From Akkermansiaceae bacterium UBA4145 (lineage in GTDB: Bacteria; Verrucomicrobiota; Verrucomicrobiia; Verrucomicrobiales; Akkermansiaceae), in the NCBI GenBank assembly GCA_002380675.1, contig DFWB01000019.1:1-15063 (forward strand): 15,063 bases of DNA. Direction: 5' to 3'. Each line of letters begins with the position of its first letter. Positions within the stretch are counted from its first letter, which is position 1. Under the pieces are notes generated by a model. It did not search any database, had not been told where the DNA came from, and was given only the letters and a program-made list of their open reading frames with translations. The translations under genes were made by a program, and so were the position numbers. This document shows positions 1 to 8,876 of this stretch, one piece after another.

Positions 1-3000
1 ATGGAATCAAGAAGGCCGGCTCCTCGAGCCGGGGCATCAAACAGGTAGAGGCCCTCACCGGTTGCGCTGAGAGAGAAGCCAAGGTGAATCCCGGAGGTGC
101 CGTTTACATCGTCTGCAAACAGGATCAGAAATTCTCCAGCTGCAAGCGTGGTTCCCGTCGGAAACATGAATTCCCCGGGAGTATCGGAGTTGTCAGAGAG
201 GCTTATTCCAGACAGATCGATAGTGCCCCCCCCCTGATTGTGAAGTTCGACAATATCAGGATAGGTGCCTTCGTGGGCGATCGCACCGTCGTTTTCGGAG
301 AGCACTTCACTGATTACAAGTCGGGAGAAAGTGGGGTCAACGGTCCAGCTGCGCGACTCGGCAACGTCGGGGAGCCACACCGATGCGAAAGTTCTGCCTT
401 GGACATAAACAGTGTAGGTGCCGTCAGGAAGATCGTTGAGAAGAATTCGTGCTGTTCTTATGGTTGGAGTCCCCGGGGCCAGACCCCCGGCATCTCCGAT
501 ATCGAATGTCTCACTCCATGGACCGTTGTTGACACGGTAGCGGTAGCCGAAGATACCAGGTCCTCCGACAGTGAGTTCTGCCGTTCGGGAGGTGGTAATG
601 ACAGGGGGCTCTCCAGAGATTTGAACCTGATTCGGAACGAGAGCACCCAGGTCGCCACCAAGAGGGCCCGCTCCGAGGGCTGGTGACCCCGGTCTTAGAG
701 AGAAGTCTCCTTCATCTGGATTGGTGAAACGTGCCGTGGACGAGAGGTTGTCAGCACCCAGATCAAAGATTGATTCGCCCGGGTGCTCCTCGCCAAGGCT
801 GGTGTCTAGAATCAATGGGTCCACAAGGTTATGGGAAAACTCCAGAGGCGTACGGAAAGTGGACTCTTCGGTCCGCATATCGGCATTGCCAAAGACGCGG
901 GGGATGTCGATGAAGATATTGGATCCCGCGTAAGCACCGGCCGCCGGTGTGGGAGAGCTGTCCCCCGGCACGAAGAGATTTATGGCGGCGCCAATGTTGG
1001 TATTATCGAAGGTGTCAACAAAGTCCGGATGCACCTTGTAGACAGTGTTGTTTTCAAAGATGGTATCGGAGTCATTTTTCAGGCTGATGGCGTGATCAAC
1101 GTCCCAGAAGATATTCCTCGCTACCATGGTTGTGGTGTCCGGCCGATCTCCGGTAGAAATTGCATTAGCGTATCCCCGGTCAGAGGTTTCATCATCCTTG
1201 AAAACCCTCGTGAAGGTATTTCCTGCAACATAGATATCGCCGCCGAGGTCAAGTTCTTCGCAACGTGATCCGGCAAAGTAGTTCCCAAGAATCTGAACGA
1301 TCGGTTCGGGCAAGTTTCCGCTGACTACGTCTACAACGTCGTTGTGTCCCTTATTGGTTCCAAAACGATTATTGCGGATGATATACCTTCCACTCTTTGG
1401 AATATCCCCTTCGCCCTTGATGTGCTCGCTGATATTGTCCAGACCAAGTTCGGCAGCCTGCTCGTCAGGTGCAAACATGTCCGGGAAATCACTGTTTTCG
1501 ATGATCACTGAGGCATCCTCGGTGTAGATCATGCGAATATGGGTTCCGCTGAAACGGACATCATCAATCACGCATTGGGACCGGATGATCCCGATCGAAC
1601 CCTCCCGGTGCTGCGCATTACGGATGTCGACATGTGAGATGCGGTTTTCTGGATCCATGGAATCAACGATCTTTAGCCCATCCCACTTGGGGGGGCCGGG
1701 CGGCAAGCCATCGCTGGCAGGATCATCGACGAAGGGTGCGCCGGGCACGCTGGTGAGCTGAACTCTGGAAAAGGGAGTGCCCTCAATCTGGAGAGAGCCG
1801 TTGACGGTGAGGCGGGTTCCGGGTGTGAAGTAGATGCTGGTTCCTGCTTCAATGATCAGATTGCCACCGGCAGGCACGACTGCGTCTGAAGAGATCCGGT
1901 ATGGCCCGTTTGCTGCTACCCAACGAATTTCAGATCCAGCTCCATCAAAAACCTGATCGTAGGAATAGCAGCCAAGGTCTCGAGGTGTGCCGTCAGGATC
2001 GAGGGGAAGGGCCGGGTTTGCCGCATCTCTTGCTGGAGATTTAGAGCTCAGGTAATAGTTGCGGTTGCCCGGGTCCACGAAGAGTGGGTCGTCGTTGATA
2101 TTGCTCTGATTCTGCTCCTGAGAATCAGGCCACCGCAGGCCGACAAGGGTATGCTGCAGGTCGATATCTGTAGGGTCATAGTCGGTGCGGATATCTTCCG
2201 GGTGGTTCCAGATAATGGAGTTCGAGATCTCGTAGAAGCTCGGAGCGTCGTCTCCATTCTTATTTTCCGCCTGTATGCCGATCGAGCTGTTATCTGTGAT
2301 AGTGCAGAAATCGAGAAGAGCTCTTGCGTCGTTCTTTGCGGAGAATCCGATATCGCAGTTGGTAAAAAGGGAGTTACTAACGGTGGCAGTTCCGCCGAGC
2401 ATGCTCATTCCCTTGTCTCCCATTTCCCGGACGAGGCAGTCTTCAATGACGACATCCGCTCCGAGAGTGTCAATGCCATCGTCTTCGCAGTTGGCGACGA
2501 CTACTCGGCGGAGCACAAGGGATTGCCCGATACCAGCTCCGTGCAGGTATACCGCATCGTTATCATCGACTTCGCCATCCTCCCGGTATTGCCCGAGCAT
2601 ATCCGTGATCCAGCAGTCTTCCATAAGGACCCCTGTGTCGAACGTTTCGACTCCCATGACCGATCGAGCCCAGTGACACCTTCTGAAGGTCATCAGGGAG
2701 TCAACCCCTCCCTCGCGTTCGGTTTCCCCGATCTTACCTCGATTGTCCGAAATCGTACAGTTTTCGAAGCTCACGTCTGAACCCATTATCCTGAGCACCC
2801 GACCATGATTGGTATGCCCGCCTCGCGGGGAATGTCCGGCCCTGTGAATATTGGAGAATTGAAATTGAGCCGACTGGGAATTTTCAAATTGGATATGGCC
2901 CCACGGGGAATCGTCCGTTGAGGAGGTAAAGGTGACCGGCTGGCTCTCCGTTCCTGAGGACATAATACTGCCCTGAATGACGAGGTCGGTGCCTTCAGTT

Positions 3001-6000
3001 CCCTCGGGAGTCGGGTCGCCATCGAGAAGAATGAGCGCACCCGGGGAGACCGTAAGCGTGTGGCCTGACGGTACGATGGTATCGTTGGTAAGTCTTACGA
3101 TGCCGCTCCACGTTGTTTCCTCACCCGGAAGAGTGCCGCTGAACTGGCTGATGTTCTCGTCAAACAGGCTGGTAATGTTTTTACGGGCCTCCTGATTGGA
3201 TGCGGTTGCGGTGATTGTGAGGTCACCGGGATTGGCCCCTGCGACAGTTGCGGTCAGTTCAAAGTCAAAGCTGATGTCGGAACTTTCATTGTCATCCTGG
3301 TGTATTTCCACGGCGATCGTGTTGTCTCCATCAACCAGAAGAGTGTGAATGTCCTCACCTGCGAAATCGAGGTCATCGGGGTCCAGGAAATCATCTTCCC
3401 GGCTGGATCCGTTGCTTGCCTCGGTGAGGTATCCAGGATCCGCCCGGACGTTATCCCGGCCGATAACCGTGCCGTTCAAGTAAACGACGACTCCATCGTC
3501 GCGCTTGACGCGGTAATCCAGTGCAAGAATCTCCGACGCATCAGAGATGGAGAAAGTCCTGCGGAAGTAGGTAGTGATGAATTTCTCGTCCTCGTCGTTA
3601 TCATCATTATCCTCGTTAGGGCCAAAGCGCACTTCGGTGGCCTCGTCATTGTCTCCGTAGCCAAGTTCTGCAGGTCCGCTACGCCAGCTTTCATCAATAA
3701 ATTCGCGCTCGCGCCAGGCTGTTCCCTGATCAGACCCATCATCGAGATAGCGCCATGTTTCTCCCCTGCTTATCAGAGAGGAAGAAAACCCATCAACTCC
3801 CCCATCGACTTTTACGAGGGCTGAGCCAAGCCCATTCCTGATTGTGACGGTTCCGGGCGTCAGCGTGACTCCTGGGATGTTGGTGGAGAGGTTAGCCGTG
3901 GTTTCCCAGAGGTTCCGGTTGATGTTGCCATCGCCATCCCGGAACTCAAGACGGACAAGGAAAGGGTGGGAGGGAAGATACGAATCCCGGGTAATGAGCT
4001 TGAGGTTTCCAACAGGAATCTCGCCGGTGAGCGTGCCAGAAATATCGGTGGTCGTAGAGGTGTCATACCATACTTCAAGAGAGGTCTCGTCGGTCATGGT
4101 GCCGCTGCCATCCCGACCTGTAAAACATTGGACGATGATTCGATTAAGCCCGGGTCTGAAAAAATTTTGGGGTGAGCCCACGGCCAGTTGCCAGGTGCCA
4201 GCGCGCTGATCGCGTTCCGCGGCGATACCATTAAGGAGCACGGAAAGGGCGCGCCCCGACCTGAATCTTCCAGTGAAGAGGGCGCTTCCCGTTTCAGTTC
4301 GAAAATATCCATCGGCAACCGGCAGGTCACAGGATGCGGTGAAGGTGTCAGGCACCTGCTCAATTGCTTCGACCGCCCTTTCGGAGATCCAGTCCTTGGC
4401 GTCTCTGATCTCGTCCTCTTCGACCCAGTCCCCGAGCAGTTCATCAACCATGGGATGCAGGTTGGATTCAGAAAATGATCCGGTGGTAAGGCTCAACAAT
4501 TTCCCGTAGTAAAGGTGGATGATCTCGTCATTTTGAAAAAAGCGAACCAGGCCAGGAAGATCGTCGAAGCTCCAGATTGACCTGTCCGGGTCTACGGTGG
4601 TGTTCCCGAGGTTGAACACCGTATCGAGGTCGTGAGGAACGAGGATAAAGCGCGGATCAACGATGCCGCTGTAGAGGCCGTAGTCGTCACCTTTGGAAGT
4701 GATCAGTCCTCCTTCACGGTTGCCGGCGAGCGTATCGAGAGCAAAATAAGTGACCCACTGATCAATGTTCACCACTCTTCCGACGTCCTCGAAATAACTC
4801 TCCGTTGGGGCATTATTCAGGGCGTCTGTCAGCGAGATGAGGTCACTCCAGTTATCCTCTGCCTCATTCGTTTTCTTAAAATAGGTATCCCGGTAACTGT
4901 CGGCATTAGGGCCTTCATACCGGAGGTCGCCTTCCTCGTCGGTATCTTCATTGTCTCGGACCTGATAGAGGTTCCCATCGGGGTCGAGTGGCCAGTGGTT
5001 ACGGGTGTATTCGCTTCCGAAGCTCTCGACCTGAGCGTAGGAACCGAACATATTGGACCCGCTGCGTGCGAGGTCCTCTCCGTTAATCCTCAGGAGAGAT
5101 GCGGTTGCCTCGGCAGTCTCTATCCCTGCGGAGCGGAGATATCTGCTCCCGAAGACCTGGGAATGTGGGTATTGCGCGTTAAATTTCACCGACGGGCAGC
5201 CGTTCCATGGATCGTCACTGCGAAACTTCACGAGAAAGTTGTTAGGAGGTGGGTTTCGTGAGCTGGCACCACGGTTCCGGACACTGGCTAGGTAGCGCAG
5301 GGCAAGCCCGGTTCCATCCTCGACGATAAAGGTGCAGTTCATCTCCGCATTGCTTTCCTCTTCATTACGAGGGGACTCACTATCGTCTCCGATATCGGCC
5401 AGCTCGGCACGCTCCTCCTCGGTCATTACGATACGGTATTTTGGCTGGGACCCGGGGACCCATGCCGCGGTTGGATCATACGAATCATCAAACTGCAGCA
5501 GGGCATTTGCCTGCTGCTGTCCATTCGCCTGCGAGGGAGAAGGCCATGTTCGCTCGGCGCTGTCGGTAAACACGCGGAGGTAGAACTCAATAATGGTGCC
5601 GTTGGGCTGGCCGGGTATTTCCGAGCGGTGCACGCCATCTGGATCCTCGTTCATTTCTCTTGAGGTCCAATCGGAGTCTCCATCCAATCGCCAAAAAAGA
5701 AGCAAGGGTCCGGTGCGGTTGATGTAATCTAATTCGGCTTGAACGATCACATTTTCACCAGAGCGGGGTATAACGGGGGTATGGCGGACACTCTTAATCA
5801 GTGGAGCCGTATTTGTTGAGAGAATGGAGTTCGCGCTACCGGGTGATCCACCGGTAGTGATGCTGGAGCCCCAGTTCTGTCCCTGATTATTGGAGAGAGC
5901 GGGGTTAATCAACTCAAGCGATGCCCCTTCGCCGTCGTGACTGGCGGTCCAGGTCCAGCCCTGGTGGCCGTTGTCCACCGGTCCTCGTCTCCTCTCGGCC

Positions 6001-6452
6001 CAGTCTCCTTCATCAGCGTAGCGGACCCGGTCGATTCTGTTTCCCGCTTGATCGACAAGGGTGATGGTCTCTCCCGAGTTGCGTAGGCGACCGACCCAAG
6101 GGCCAAGAATATTACCGCCGGTATCAGCCCCGGGGTGTATGGAATTAAAGGAAGGTGGGTCTGCGGCGATGACGAGGTAACTAGTCCCGGGCAAGATCGT
6201 CCCGGCAGGGAAGGTAAAGGTTATCCCCTGGCTGAAGGACCACTCCGAAAGGTCGACCCCGGTCGCAGATGGATTGTAGAGCTCGATCCATTCCGTCAGC
6301 GAGTTCTCCGGCCCTGTTCCATGATTTTCATGGTAAAATATCTCGTTGATGACCGGGTTCGCCATGGCCCTCGTGCCGAGAGATAGAAATGCAATTAGGA
6401 GCAGGGAGGCGGCACAGTGGAGATATTGGTGCGTGGCAGCGGATTTTTGCAT
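1..6452 (-). CDS. Giant secreted CotH kinase-like / lamin-tail / right-handed beta-helix protein (partial, 3' end beyond left edge)
   Basis: Reading the minus strand from 6452 gives 2,150 codons with no stop, running off the left edge. The start is the only ATG between an in-frame TAA (6498-6500) and a good signal peptide (residues 1-31, hydrophobic core SLLLIAFLSLG, cleavage near AMA/NP); no strong Shine-Dalgarno is visible. Domains in order: lamin-tail domain (about 33-205, NPVINEIFYH, then EWIELYNPS); Ig-like linker (210-300); CotH-type kinase-like domain (330-700) with N393-RGASSR and PHDLD (H607, D608, D610) matching the family's substrate-loop and metal-Asp motifs; beta-sandwich modules (710-880); a jelly-roll-like module (about 888-1075, ETWRYLDDGS) with a very acidic loop; two beta-helix units (about 1115-1500 and 1505-1930); an Ig-like module; and a second lamin-tail domain from S2043. 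CotH proteins can be atypical protein kinases; activity and substrate here are unknown. Probably a cell-surface or extracellular protein. The anchor or sorting signal would lie off the edge. Confidence 0.93.
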   Translation of the reverse strand, partial: MQKSAATHQYLHCAASLLLIAFLSLGTRAMANPVINEIFYHENHGTGPENSLTEWIELYNPSATGVDLSEWSFSQGITFTFPAGTILPGTSYLVIAADPPSFNSIHPGADTGGNILGPWVGRLRNSGETITLVDQAGNRIDRVRYADEGDWAERRRGPVDNGHQGWTWTASHDGEGASLELINPALSNNQGQNWGSSITTGGSPGSANSILSTNTAPLIKSVRHTPVIPRSGENVIVQAELDYINRTGPLLLFWRLDGDSDWTSREMNEDPDGVHRSEIPGQPNGTIIEFYLRVFTDSAERTWPSPSQANGQQQANALLQFDDSYDPTAAWVPGSQPKYRIVMTEEERAELADIGDDSESPRNEEESNAEMNCTFIVEDGTGLALRYLASVRNRGASSRNPPPNNFLVKFRSDDPWNGCPSVKFNAQYPHSQVFGSRYLRSAGIETAEATASLLRINGEDLARSGSNMFGSYAQVESFGSEYTRNHWPLDPDGNLYQVRDNEDTDEEGDLRYEGPNADSYRDTYFKKTNEAEDNWSDLISLTDALNNAPTESYFEDVGRVVNIDQWVTYFALDTLAGNREGGLITSKGDDYGLYSGIVDPRFILVPHDLDTVFNLGNTTVDPDRSIWSFDDLPGLVRFFQNDEIIHLYYGKLLSLTTGSFSESNLHPMVDELLGDWVEEDEIRDAKDWISERAVEAIEQVPDTFTASCDLPVADGYFRTETGSALFTGRFRSGRALSVLLNGIAAERDQRAGTWQLAVGSPQNFFRPGLNRIIVQCFTGRDGSGTMTDETSLEVWYDTSTTTDISGTLTGEIPVGNLKLITRDSYLPSHPFLVRLEFRDGDGNINRNLWETTANLSTNIPGVTLTPGTVTIRNGLGSALVKVDGGVDGFSSSLISRGETWRYLDDGSDQGTAWREREFIDESWRSGPAELGYGDNDEATEVRFGPNEDNDDNDEDEKFITTYFRRTFSISDASEILALDYRVKRDDGVVVYLNGTVIGRDNVRADPGYLTEASNGSSREDDFLDPDDLDFAGEDIHTLLVDGDNTIAVEIHQDDNESSDISFDFELTATVAGANPGDLTITATASNQEARKNITSLFDENISQFSGTLPGEETTWSGIVRLTNDTIVPSGHTLTVSPGALILLDGDPTPEGTEGTDLVIQGSIMSSGTESQPVTFTSSTDDSPWGHIQFENSQSAQFQFSNIHRAGHSPRGGHTNHGRVLRIMGSDVSFENCTISDNRGKIGETEREGGVDSLMTFRRCHWARSVMGVETFDTGVLMEDCWITDMLGQYREDGEVDDNDAVYLHGAGIGQSLVLRRVVVANCEDDGIDTLGADVVIEDCLVREMGDKGMSMLGGTATVSNSLFTNCDIGFSAKNDARALLDFCTITDNSSIGIQAENKNGDDAPSFYEISNSIIWNHPEDIRTDYDPTDIDLQHTLVGLRWPDSQEQNQSNINDDPLFVDPGNRNYYLSSKSPARDAANPALPLDPDGTPRDLGCYSYDQVFDGAGSEIRWVAANGPYRISSDAVVPAGGNLIIEAGTSIYFTPGTRLTVNGSLQIEGTPFSRVQLTSVPGAPFVDDPASDGLPPGPPKWDGLKIVDSMDPENRISHVDIRNAQHREGSIGIIRSQCVIDDVRFSGTHIRMIYTEDASVIIENSDFPDMFAPDEQAAELGLDNISEHIKGEGDIPKSGRYIIRNNRFGTNKGHNDVVDVVSGNLPEPIVQILGNYFAGSRCEELDLGGDIYVAGNTFTRVFKDDETSDRGYANAISTGDRPDTTTMVARNIFWDVDHAISLKNDSDTIFENNTVYKVHPDFVDTFDNTNIGAAINLFVPGDSSPTPAAGAYAGSNIFIDIPRVFGNADMRTEESTFRTPLEFSHNLVDPLILDTSLGEEHPGESIFDLGADNLSSTARFTNPDEGDFSLRPGSPALGAGPLGGDLGALVPNQVQISGEPPVITTSRTAELTVGGPGIFGYRYRVNNGPWSETFDIGDAGGLAPGTPTIRTARILLNDLPDGTYTVYVQGRTFASVWLPDVAESRSWTVDPTFSRLVISEVLSENDGAIAHEGTYPDIVELHNQGGGTIDLSGISLSDNSDTPGEFMFPTGTTLAAGEFLILFADDVNGTSGIHLGFSLSATGEGLYLFDAPARGAGLLDS
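226..234. repeat. Homopolymer run of nine C (nine G in the coding strand) inside the giant CDS
   Basis: Nine consecutive C on the plus strand encode Gln-Gly-Gly-Gly in the minus-strand gene, inside the second lamin-tail domain (VELHNQGGGTIDLSG). The frame is intact on both sides as given, so the gene reads through. Runs of this length are prone to slippage and to sequencing error. Confidence 0.9.
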
Positions 6453-6682
6453 GGATGGGGGGAGTTTTTCCGCTGTCTGCGGAAGCCGTGCAGGTTGTTA
6501 AGACGGACGAAACCTCCGTGTAGCTTATGGTATGGAAGCGGCAGTTTCGAGGGCAAGCGTATTTGCGGGGATGGGCTGCGACTGCGGGATGGGGCGACGC
6601 AGTATGAAAATCGTCCAAGAAAATCCGTGGAAGAGTGTCTTGATTGGTGCAGGCAACTAAATAGGAAGGTTCAAGCTAGCCC
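6453..6682. other. Divergent intergenic spacer between the giant surface protein and the hypothetical-sulfatase pair
   Basis: Both flanking genes start at this 230-bp spacer and point away from each other, so it should hold promoters for both. I could not find a convincing pair of -35/-10 boxes in either direction. The only ribosome-site candidate is AGGAAGG at 6663-6669, 13 bases ahead of the plus-strand ATG at 6683, which is long spacing. The plus-strand open frame crossing the spacer (6417-6686) overlaps the signal-peptide codons of the minus gene and does not look like a protein. Confidence 0.5.
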
Positions 6683-7363
6683 ATGATGAAAGGTCGTATA
6701 GCAGTAGGGGTCAGGAGATCAGCGATCGTTCTCACGATAATAGGCGGGACCGTTCCCTCATTTGGAGTAGAGCGGGATTATGTTGATCGAGCCCGTCTTA
6801 CCGAATCCGAGGAAGCATTGGTTCTCAAGATAGCGGGCAATCGCGGAATCGGAGAGGTGGCAAAGATCAGGACCTACAATATGTTTCCAACCCCGTTCCG
6901 GGGAATCGCCGTGCATGGACTAGATAAGATAGAGGGCCGCGAGGTCTCCCACCGTGTTCTCAGCGTGAGCTATCGAAAATGGTTGGAGCCCGGAGCCAAA
7001 CCGGGGAAGGACGATCTTCGAATAGGAGATTTCTGGGCGGGACAGGCGAGAGTAGTGAAGAAGACGATTCTTCGGCATGGAAAGGACGAATTCCGAATCG
7101 CAACTCCGAGGGGAATTTCAGTGGAAGTCTGCGAGTCGGTCTTGGGGCATCTTCTCGACGGACGCTACAGGCTAGGGCCTGCGGTAGAGGAGAAGATGAT
7201 GGGTGGAGTGGATTGGTCGAAGCCGCTCCATTTTGGGAAACGGAAAGATCTTATCTCAGCGGGCTACGGTCATAAAAATAAAGACTCGGGTTTTTTCGAT
7301 CTACAGATCAAGGTTGAGGGAGAAGAGCTCACCATCGAGCAAGTGTTTCAGGCGATTCCCTAG
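6683..7363 (+). CDS. Hypothetical exported protein, 226 residues, unrecognised
   Basis: I do not recognise a family. The N-terminus has a basic stretch (MMKGRIAVGVRRS) followed by a hydrophobic segment (AIVLTIIGGTVPSFG), consistent with a signal peptide or N-terminal anchor cut around residues 30-33; the rest is soluble and rich in Lys, Arg and Gly with no further membrane segment. A long basic middle (about residues 95-150) is followed by a C-terminal half ending GFFDLQIKVEGEELTIEQVF. It starts at ATGATG; either Met could be used. It lies 21 bases upstream of the sulfatase in the same direction, so cotranscription is likely, and it may assist or accompany that enzyme outside the cytoplasm. 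That link is from position only. Confidence 0.75.
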   Translation: MMKGRIAVGVRRSAIVLTIIGGTVPSFGVERDYVDRARLTESEEALVLKIAGNRGIGEVAKIRTYNMFPTPFRGIAVHGLDKIEGREVSHRVLSVSYRKWLEPGAKPGKDDLRIGDFWAGQARVVKKTILRHGKDEFRIATPRGISVEVCESVLGHLLDGRYRLGPAVEEKMMGGVDWSKPLHFGKRKDLISAGYGHKNKDSGFFDLQIKVEGEELTIEQVFQAIP

Positions 7364-7384
7364 GGCCAGAGCCAGCGGCTGCTT

Positions 7385-8782
7385 ATGAGAACAATTTCGA
7401 TTTTCCTGTGCGCTCTCGGTTTCGGATTCCCCCTGTGGAATTCACAAGCTGAATCCCTTCCCAATATTGTTTTCATATTTGCCGACGATTGGGGTTGGGG
7501 AGACCTTGGCTGTCACGGGCATCCCTACATCAAGACTCCGAATATTGATCGGCTCGCGAGAGAGGGGACGGATTTTCATCGATTCACGGTGGCAAGTGGG
7601 GTGTGTTCGCCGAGTCGGACTGCGGTGATGACCGGCCATTTCCCGGCCCGCTACAACATCGATGGTCATTTTGCCTGGGTGCCAAGTAACCAGAGGCGGA
7701 ACATGCCCGACTGGCTGGATCCCGGAGCGCCTTTGCTGTCGAGGTTTCTACAGGGAGCAGGGTATGCGACGGCTCACTTTGGGAAATGGCACCTGGCCAA
7801 TGACATGATTCCTGACTCGCCTCCCCCGAGTGACTATGGATTCGACGTCTCGGCCGCCTTTAATTGCTCAGGAAAACAAATGCCTGTTCATGAAGATGCG
7901 CGGAGGACGGTTGACTTTATTGAAAGTAGTCATGCGGAAGGAACGCCCTTCTATGTAAACTTGTGGCTCCATGAGCCGCATACTCCGTTTCATACTCTGC
8001 CCGAGTATCGTCGGCGCTTCCCGGGCCTGAGTGAGCGGGATAATATATACGCCTCCGTTCTTGCACATGCGGATGAAAGAGTGGGGGAAGTCCTCGATGC
8101 TCTGGACCGGTTGAATCTTGCAGGTAACACCCTTGTGATTTTCAGCTCAGATAACGGTCCAGCACGGGCTCAGCCCGGAACAAAACTCCAGATCATGAAT
8201 GATACTGCTACCGGGGAGGGCTATAATATCGCTGCAGCGAAGGGTGTTACCGGTGGGCGCAAGGGTTATAAGGCAGCCCTTTTTGAGGGGGGAATCGGGG
8301 TGCCTTTTATTGCCCGTTGGCCCGGCAAGATCGGGTCTGGAAAAATCGATCGGACCTCTCTGCTTTCAGCGGTAGATCTTCTTCCCACCTTTTGCGAGAT
8401 TGCAAAGGTTAAGCTTCCCTCAAGCTACCGACCTGACGGCATCAGTCAGGTCTCTGCCTTGAAAGGCAAGGGGCAGGCAAGACGATCCAAGCCCCTTTTC
8501 TGGAAAACGATCGCTCCATGGCCAGCCCGAAAGGCTAAGCCGGACCACTGGGTGTCCTTTGCAGTCATCAGTGAGAACTGGAAATTGGTGGCCAATCGGA
8601 GCATGAACTATATTGAGCTTTATGATCTCGAATCGGACCCACTCGAGGCAGTGAACGTAGCGGATAAGCAAGAGAAGGAAGTGAGACGGCTCAGGACAAT
8701 GCTGAAAGAATGGAGAGCCAGCCTGCCGGATCGTCCCTCGGGGAAGGTTTTCTCCCGGCTACGGGACGAGGGAAGACCTTAG
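7385..8782 (+). CDS. Secreted type I (formylglycine-dependent) sulfatase
   Basis: Hydrolyses sulfate esters, most likely on a polysaccharide, outside the cytoplasm. The protein is 465 residues with a signal peptide (residues 1-22, ending NSQA). The alkaline-phosphatase-like sulfatase fold is clear. NIVFIFADDWGWGD supplies metal-binding D34 and D35. C74-S-P-S-R78, followed by TAVMTG, is the CxPSR motif whose Cys is converted to formylglycine by a maturase not encoded here. FGKWHL supplies K134 and H136, LHEPHTPF holds H196 and H199, SSDNG supplies D256 and N257, and GYKAALFEGG carries the conserved Lys297. Length is normal for S1-type sulfatases and all key residues are present, so it should be active. 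Substrate cannot be read from the sequence. No clear Shine-Dalgarno precedes the ATG, but the signal peptide begins exactly there. Likely cotranscribed with the preceding hypothetical gene. Confidence 0.96.
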   Translation: MRTISIFLCALGFGFPLWNSQAESLPNIVFIFADDWGWGDLGCHGHPYIKTPNIDRLAREGTDFHRFTVASGVCSPSRTAVMTGHFPARYNIDGHFAWVPSNQRRNMPDWLDPGAPLLSRFLQGAGYATAHFGKWHLANDMIPDSPPPSDYGFDVSAAFNCSGKQMPVHEDARRTVDFIESSHAEGTPFYVNLWLHEPHTPFHTLPEYRRRFPGLSERDNIYASVLAHADERVGEVLDALDRLNLAGNTLVIFSSDNGPARAQPGTKLQIMNDTATGEGYNIAAAKGVTGGRKGYKAALFEGGIGVPFIARWPGKIGSGKIDRTSLLSAVDLLPTFCEIAKVKLPSSYRPDGISQVSALKGKGQARRSKPLFWKTIAPWPARKAKPDHWVSFAVISENWKLVANRSMNYIELYDLESDPLEAVNVADKQEKEVRRLRTMLKEWRASLPDRPSGKVFSRLRDEGRP

Positions 8783-8819
8783 GAATTTGCCGGGGGGCCT
8801 CCGGGTGAAAAAGGAAAGA

Positions 8820-8844
8820 GCGCCATGCCAAGAAGGCATGGCGC
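8820..8844 (-). terminator. Perfect 10-bp stem, 5-base loop hairpin; terminator-like in the minus direction
   Basis: GCGCCATGCC and GGCATGGCGC are perfect inverted arms around the loop AAGAA, 37 bases after the sulfatase stop. On the minus strand the stem is followed at once by a T-rich stretch (TCTTTCCTTTTTC, 8819-8807), as in an intrinsic terminator. On the plus strand the stem is followed by AATAAGG, with no U tract, so for the sulfatase mRNA it is better read as a 3'-end stabiliser or weak terminator. The stem is certain; the function is inferred. Confidence 0.6.
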
Positions 8845-8850
8845 AATAAG

Positions 8851-8865
8851 GCGTTAAATAAACGC
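8851..8865. repeat. Second small hairpin, 5-bp stem (GCGTT / AACGC)
   Basis: GCGTT-AAATA-AACGC forms a perfect short stem six bases beyond the larger hairpin and is followed on the plus strand by AAAAAAG. Together with the 10-bp stem it makes a tandem hairpin block between the sulfatase and the esterase. A stem this short could occur by chance. Confidence 0.35.
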
Positions 8866-8876
8866 AAAAAAGAGCA

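Noticed and set aside
1689..1695. Run of seven G in the giant gene
   Set aside because: Shorter than the nine-base run and unremarkable in a sequence rich in Gly and Pro codons.
84..5583. Many plus-strand open frames of 60-209 codons opposite the giant gene
   Set aside because: They lie antisense to one continuous minus-strand frame with clear domains, and their translations show no domain, signal peptide or consistent ribosome site.
6417..6686. Plus-strand 89-codon frame whose TGA overlaps the ATG at 6683
   Set aside because: The overlap resembles translational coupling, but the frame covers the signal-peptide codons of the minus gene and its sequence has low-complexity Arg/Cys-rich composition without any recognisable feature.
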